From SZUA-430 sp044375275 (lineage in GTDB: Bacteria; Pseudomonadota; Alphaproteobacteria; Micropepsales; Micropepsaceae): DNA of 8,282 bases. Position numbers and translations under genes: made by a program. Shown here piece after piece: positions 5,585 to 8,282 of the stretch (position 1 is its first letter; the number at the start of each line of letters is the position of its first letter). The stretch is taken from positions 1 through 8,282 of the forward strand of contig JBILMZ010000157.1 of the NCBI GenBank assembly GCA_044375275.1, written 5' to 3'. The notes below the pieces were generated by a model. It worked only from the letters and a program-made list of their open reading frames with translations. It was not told the origin of the DNA and made no database searches.

Positions 5585-5795
5585 CTTGAATTCCCGAGAG
5601 CGGACCGACGGCTTCGGTGTCCGGTGAAAGACCCGCGACGAAGCGCAGGTACTGGGTGGGGTTGTCGTTGGCGAGGTCGTCTATGGCTTTCTGGCCGGTG
5701 CGCTCGAAACAGGTGAGAAGCCCTTCGGCAAATTTCTGCGACAGTTTCGATCCCGGCCCGCCGCCACCTTTCGATGGCACGTTGAATTTGGTCAT
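5442..5795 (-). CDS. Small phage protein upstream of TerL, TerS-like
   Basis: Up to 117 residues. The core at about 16-88 matches a widespread phage family encoded directly before the large terminase: K-L-S-x-K-F-A-E-G-L-L-x-C-F-E (17-31), a G-x-x-A-I-D-D-L helix (34-41), N-P-T-Q-Y-L-R-F-V-A-G-L (45-56) and D-D-E-L-A-D-I-L-D-I-I-R (71-82). By position and pattern it is a candidate small terminase, which would recognise packaging sites; I cannot show DNA binding. The N-terminal T-K-F-N-V-P-S-K-G-G-G-G-P-G is flexible. Residues beyond about 85 come from sequence that also encodes the TerL N-terminus and are Pro/Arg-rich, so the tail may not be conserved. ATG at 5795-5793 has no clear Shine-Dalgarno. 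The gene has a leader of about 200 bases with a LexA-like box and short repeats. Confidence 0.68.
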   Translation of the reverse strand: MTKFNVPSKGGGGPGSKLSQKFAEGLLTCFERTGQKAIDDLANDNPTQYLRFVAGLSPDTEAVGPLSGIQDDELADILDIIRQALRDREGDHGGTQSPPREEPPQPLCALRKAEAVP

Positions 5796-5974
5796 GGGCG
5801 TGTGCGTGTGCTGGCGCGGCGGAGAACTCCGGCCGCGCGGGTGAAGAGAATGTGCGTGGGTGCAAAACGTTGCGTGGTGCGGTTGCAGGCTGGCGCCTGG
5901 AGAAAACCGCGGAATTCCGGGATGAACGCTGGTGCGATCACCTCTGGACAGATTCCTACGCTATCGATTTACAG

Positions 5975-6081
5975 CGCCGAACATCGCCGAAATCGCCGAA
6001 AACAAAAAGAGAACAAATTGACGCAGGGCCTAGAAAGAGGAAGGGTTTCACGCGAAGGCGCGAAACTGCGAAAGGCGCGAA
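5975..6081. repeat. Phased short direct repeats (CGCCGAA and GCGAA)
   Basis: CGCCGAA occurs at 5975-5981, 5985-5991 and 5994-6000, about one helical turn apart. GCGAA occurs at 6052-6056, 6060-6064, 6068-6072 and 6077-6081, with 8-9 base periodicity; two of these lie in a 10-base direct repeat AAGGCGCGAA (6055-6064 and 6072-6081). This is iteron-like. Possible roles are a regulator array or a terminase recognition site. Confidence 0.4.
6000..6014 (-). promoter_or_regulatory. Candidate LexA (SOS) box, one mismatch
   Basis: On the minus strand this reads GTTC, seven bases, GTTT. The known alphaproteobacterial LexA operator is the direct repeat GTTC-N7-GTTC, so one base differs. It lies about 205 bases before the TerS-like start, in the orientation of the terminase genes. 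If functional it would link packaging genes to DNA damage. Confidence 0.35.
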
Positions 6082-6136
6082 TGCGGGTTTGGGCCAGTGG
6101 CCGGCAGGCGACGCCCCGGAATGGCCGGGACGCCTG

Positions 6137-7330
6137 TCAGGCGACGGCGGCCTGCTGTTCGTCGCGTGCGGCCCAGAGTTCCTCGACGGCAACGCGGCTG
6201 ACCTTGAGGCTGTCGTAGCGGACCGGATCTGCCAGCGGCTTCGTCCGGCTCTTCTTCACGGGTGCCTGGCTGAACGCATTCTCGCGACCGGCGAGGAATG
6301 CGAGCGGATCAAAGCCCGCCTTCTTCCAGTGCGATGCCGCAATCGCCGCCCATTCACTGGCCTCACCCGTGCGGCCCCAGACCGTGAGCTTGCCCTCTGC
6401 CGCGAGCGTGCGGAACTCCTCCACGCGTGCCGATGATTCCGGATCCGTCGGTGGCAGCCAGAATTCCCGCCACGAGCCGCACTGCGTCCAGATGACCGCG
6501 TCGGTGAGCCAGACCGCATCTTCCGGCAGCGCCTTGGCTGACTTCTTGCGGCGCGTCGCCGTTCCGGGCTCGGCCTTGCGACGTGACGATGATTTTGGCG
6601 GTGCGTCTTCCGTCACGGCCGCGTCTTCCGCGAGCGTCTCTTCCGAAAGCACTTCGTCCGCGAACACTTCCGCGTTCAGCGTGCCCAGGGTCGTGCTTGC
6701 GACCACAGGATACTCGGGCTGCACCACGGGCTGCACCACCGGTGACTGCATCACTTGCGGCGCTTGCACAAACGCAGGTGCTTCGGCGACGGGTGGACGT
6801 GCCGTGACCGGGCGTTCGATGCGTCCTGAATGACCGCCCCATTCAGTCAATGCCAAAGCGAGCTCGCTGAAGCGCGGCGCCTGCACGATTTCCTGGAACG
6901 ACATGAGCGTCTCAAGCTGCGGCGGGCGGGAAACGACGACATCCTCCGCGCGTTCGCTTTCGAGAACAACTTCCGGAGCGGCTGCATATTCCGGCGACGT
7001 CAGCAGGACTTCGGCGCTGAGTTCCGGCGCGACCACAGGCCCATCAAGCACCTCCGGTTCAGACGCCTTGCCGTGCAGGAACAATGTCGGCAGCGTATCG
7101 ACATCTTCTGCCCGCGGATGAAGATACTGACCGCTTCGCCCCGATTGCGGAATCGGCATGTCGGCGGTTTCGCCAGCAGCCTCCATCGCGCGTCGCAACA
7201 CATCGTCGGATGCGAGCGGTGCAAGCACCGTTTCGCCTTCGACGGCCCCAACCATGTGCGACGGCAACGCCGGAACCGGCCTCTTGCCGCCGAACATGGT
7301 ACGAATGAGATGCCCCAACCCCTTGATCAT
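6137..7330 (-). CDS. Uncharacterised 397-residue protein with acidic/proline-rich middle and conserved-looking C-terminal domain
   Basis: Not recognised as a named family. It has three parts. Residues 1-20 form a basic amphipathic start (M-I-K-G-L-G-H-L-I-R). Residues about 25-245 are acidic, Pro/Val/Ala-rich and probably disordered, with a Pro-Val-Gln-rich stretch (180-210). A basic cluster (248-265, S-R-R-K and R-R-K-K) leads into a compact tryptophan-rich domain at about 270-390. That domain has W-L-T-D-A-V-I-W (274-281), G-K-L-T-V-W-G-R (313-320), H-W-K-K-A-G-F-D (334-341) and Y-D-S-L-K-V-S-R-x-A-V-E-E-L-W (372-386). The last element resembles the C-terminal ending of many short uncharacterised alphaproteobacterial proteins. 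No signal peptide or membrane segment is present. ATG at 7330 lacks a clear Shine-Dalgarno; the ATG at residue 12 (7297) is an alternative. It lies upstream of the terminase genes and is divergent from a porin-like gene. Coding is supported by length and codon bias. Confidence 0.72.
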   Translation of the reverse strand: MIKGLGHLIRTMFGGKRPVPALPSHMVGAVEGETVLAPLASDDVLRRAMEAAGETADMPIPQSGRSGQYLHPRAEDVDTLPTLFLHGKASEPEVLDGPVVAPELSAEVLLTSPEYAAAPEVVLESERAEDVVVSRPPQLETLMSFQEIVQAPRFSELALALTEWGGHSGRIERPVTARPPVAEAPAFVQAPQVMQSPVVQPVVQPEYPVVASTTLGTLNAEVFADEVLSEETLAEDAAVTEDAPPKSSSRRKAEPGTATRRKKSAKALPEDAVWLTDAVIWTQCGSWREFWLPPTDPESSARVEEFRTLAAEGKLTVWGRTGEASEWAAIAASHWKKAGFDPLAFLAGRENAFSQAPVKKSRTKPLADPVRYDSLKVSRVAVEELWAARDEQQAAVA

Positions 7331-7743
7331 GGAATCAGGGATAACTGATTCGCACAGTTATCCACTGACAAGAACGAGGCGCGACTCAACGATTGCGCGC
7401 GAAGTGCGAAAATTGCAACGACGCGACGTATCGTTTGCGCGAGGTGAGAAATTCTTAATCCGAATCGAAAGGCGGCGCAATTGCACGAATCCAACTTTTG
7501 TCCAGCGCCACCAGCGTGCGTGCAGGGCACCATGCACAGAATTGCGGATTGAGAAACATCGATTGCTCCGTGTACGGCCTGTTGAACACACCGCACCGCA
7601 GCATCAGCAGGGCTGACCTGTGTCTTGTGCGTGACACAGAATCGCTTTCGTCACCCGTAAAGTTTTGAACGGAAGCTGATTCTTTGAATGCACGACAGAC
7701 CCGAAGGGCGCGCGGCATTCAAATGGTAACAATGGTGAGGGCT
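7331..7743. promoter_or_regulatory. Divergent regulatory region rich in GANTC sites (413 bases)
   Basis: No convincing gene is seen. Seven GANTC sites (7332, 7347, 7383, 7462, 7487, 7639, 7678) fall in 351 bases, against about one or two expected by chance. Next to the left-hand gene start is the dyad GGATAACTG/CAGTTATCC (7339-7347 and 7355-7363). A second dyad, CTGTGTC/GACACAG (7618-7624 and 7633-7639), lies about 105 bases before the right-hand gene. GANTC is the target of the CcrM cell-cycle methyltransferase in Alphaproteobacteria, so methylation-dependent control is possible. No clear -35/-10 pair was assigned. Confidence 0.5.
7339..7366. promoter_or_regulatory. Perfect 9-bp inverted repeat containing DnaA-box-like half-sites
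   Basis: GGATAACTG at 7339-7347 and CAGTTATCC at 7355-7363 are separated by 7 bases, one of which begins a GATTC overlap. The right arm continues as TTATCCACT (7358-7366), 8 of 9 matches to the DnaA box TTATCCACA. The left arm read on the minus strand gives TTATCCCTG, a poorer match. It sits 9 bases from the start codon of the 397-residue gene, so a bound protein would probably affect its expression. Confidence 0.45.
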
Positions 7744-8282
7744 ATGAAAACGAGAGCTATGATTATGGGCGCGGTTGCCGCGCTTTCCCTGACGGCACAG
7801 GCGCAGGCCATGCCGGACGGCTGGTACATGAGCCTTGAAGGCGGTGGAAACTGGGTCCAGGACTGGGACTTCGACTCCGTCACCGGGCTCGGCACAACTG
7901 CCGGATCGGTCGCGTTCGACAATGGCTGGGCGGTGCTTGCAAGCGTCGGCTATGGGCGCGGAAACTGGGCCGCTGAATTTGAAATGGGCTTCAGGCGCAA
8001 TGACAGCGACGAGGTCACCGTCGATAACGTCATCGACTTCTATGACGAGGCGCGCCTGAACGAGACCACGTTCATGGCCAACATCAAATACAACTATCCG
8101 CTGGCGCAGAAGCTCACGCTGAGCGTGGGCGCAGGCCTTGGCGCCGACTACGCGGAACTGCGGGTGCGCGACGGCGCCGTCGTGACGGAAGACGAGGACT
8201 GGAACCTTGCCTATCAGGGCATCGTTTCGCTCGGCTATGCCGTGGGACAGCGCAGCGAACTCTTTGCCAGCTATCGCTACTT
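7744..8282 (+). CDS. OmpA-like outer-membrane beta-barrel protein, N-terminal part (cut by window edge)
   Basis: 179 codons are present and the frame is open to the right edge. A signal peptide (1-22, M-K-T-R followed by an Ala/Leu core and A-Q-A) precedes a barrel domain. It begins G-W-Y-M-S-L-E-G-G (26-34), continues F-D-N-G-W-A at 58-63, L-S-V-G-A-G-L-G-A-D (124-133) and Y-Q-G-I-V-S-L-G-Y (155-163), and reaches S-Y-R-Y at the edge. These segments align in order with the OmpA at 2391-3386 (G-W-Y-V-G-L-E-G-G, F-D-N-G-L-A, L-G-A-G-L-G-M-D, V-Q-G-I-V-G-A-T-Y, N-Y-R-Y), so the two are paralogues. ATG at 7744 has GGTGAGG about 5 bases upstream. Whether an OmpA peptidoglycan domain follows is outside the window. 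It is divergent from the 397-residue gene across a 413-base regulatory region. Confidence 0.9.
   Translation, partial: MKTRAMIMGAVAALSLTAQAQAMPDGWYMSLEGGGNWVQDWDFDSVTGLGTTAGSVAFDNGWAVLASVGYGRGNWAAEFEMGFRRNDSDEVTVDNVIDFYDEARLNETTFMANIKYNYPLAQKLTLSVGAGLGADYAELRVRDGAVVTEDEDWNLAYQGIVSLGYAVGQRSELFASYRY

Larger units (their letters stand above)
5796..6136. other. Intergenic region before the terminase genes (341 bases)
   Basis: No convincing gene is seen. From left to right it holds a 10-base palindrome CGGAATTCCG (5910-5919), a GATTC site (5951-5955), three CGCCGAA heptamers (5975, 5985, 5994), a LexA-like box (6000-6014) and four GCGAA pentamers (6052, 6060, 6068, 6077). GC-rich stems follow at 6115-6129 (CCCGG/CCGGG) and 6131-6143, just past the stop of the 397-residue gene. 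These stems lack a T-run, so they are at most weak terminators. Confidence 0.5.

Noticed and set aside
6115..6143. GC-rich stems after the 397-residue gene as an intrinsic terminator
   Set aside because: Stems are short and no T-run follows on either strand.
5852..6436. Plus-strand frames across the intergenic gap and the end of the 397-residue gene
   Set aside because: They are poorly protein-like, cross a repeat-rich gap and lie opposite a better coding frame.
7331..7743. Replication origin
   Set aside because: Only one good DnaA-like box is present and there is no clear AT-rich unwinding element or replication gene beside it.
1..8282. tRNA genes, att sites, IS elements or CRISPR arrays
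   Set aside because: No tRNA-like arm pairs, transposase frames, terminal repeats or regularly spaced longer repeats were seen on reading both strands.

Overview
The window looks like an alphaproteobacterial chromosome, probably a Caulobacterales/Hyphomonadaceae-type organism. This is inferred from high GC with strong GC3 bias, an OmpA with a long polyproline linker, clustered GANTC (CcrM-type) sites and a near-match to the alphaproteobacterial LexA box. No species can be named from the sequence.

The main content is a set of podovirus-type (T7-like) phage genes, all on the minus strand. In transcription order they are: a TerS-like protein (5795-5442), the large terminase (5584-4145), a T7 gp14-like internal virion protein (4114-3680), a T7 gp13-like GNAT-fold protein (1441-944), a 62-residue proline-rich phage-type protein (999-811) and the N-terminus of a head-tail connector/portal protein (153 to the left edge). 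This fits a DNA-packaging and DNA-ejection module: TerS/TerL package DNA through the portal, and the gp13/gp14-like proteins would sit in the virion core.

The module is broken up by bacterial envelope-type genes. A complete OmpA (minus, 3386-2391) is followed in the opposite orientation by an exported DUF2541-like protein (1627-2013) and an overlapping GIY-YIG nuclease (1940 or 1958-2320). Together they split the gp14-like gene from the gp13-like gene. A TonB-family protein (plus, 225-803) separates the 62-residue gene from the portal gene. The phage genes I can see look intact apart from a possible frameshift at the end of the gp14-like gene, so this may be a dispersed or domesticated prophage, or a phage carrying envelope cargo. 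Capsid, tail, integrase and lysis genes are not in view.

On the right, an uncharacterised 397-residue protein (minus, 7330-6137) lies upstream of the packaging genes. Between it and TerS is a 341-bp gap with a LexA-like box and short phased repeats. A 413-bp divergent region (7331-7743) carries seven GANTC sites and an inverted repeat resembling paired DnaA boxes. It leads rightwards into a second OmpA-like barrel gene (plus, 7744 to the right edge), a paralogue of the OmpA at 2391-3386. The two barrel genes therefore bracket the terminase block in opposite orientations.

No tRNA, rRNA, CRISPR array, IS element or att site was recognised.
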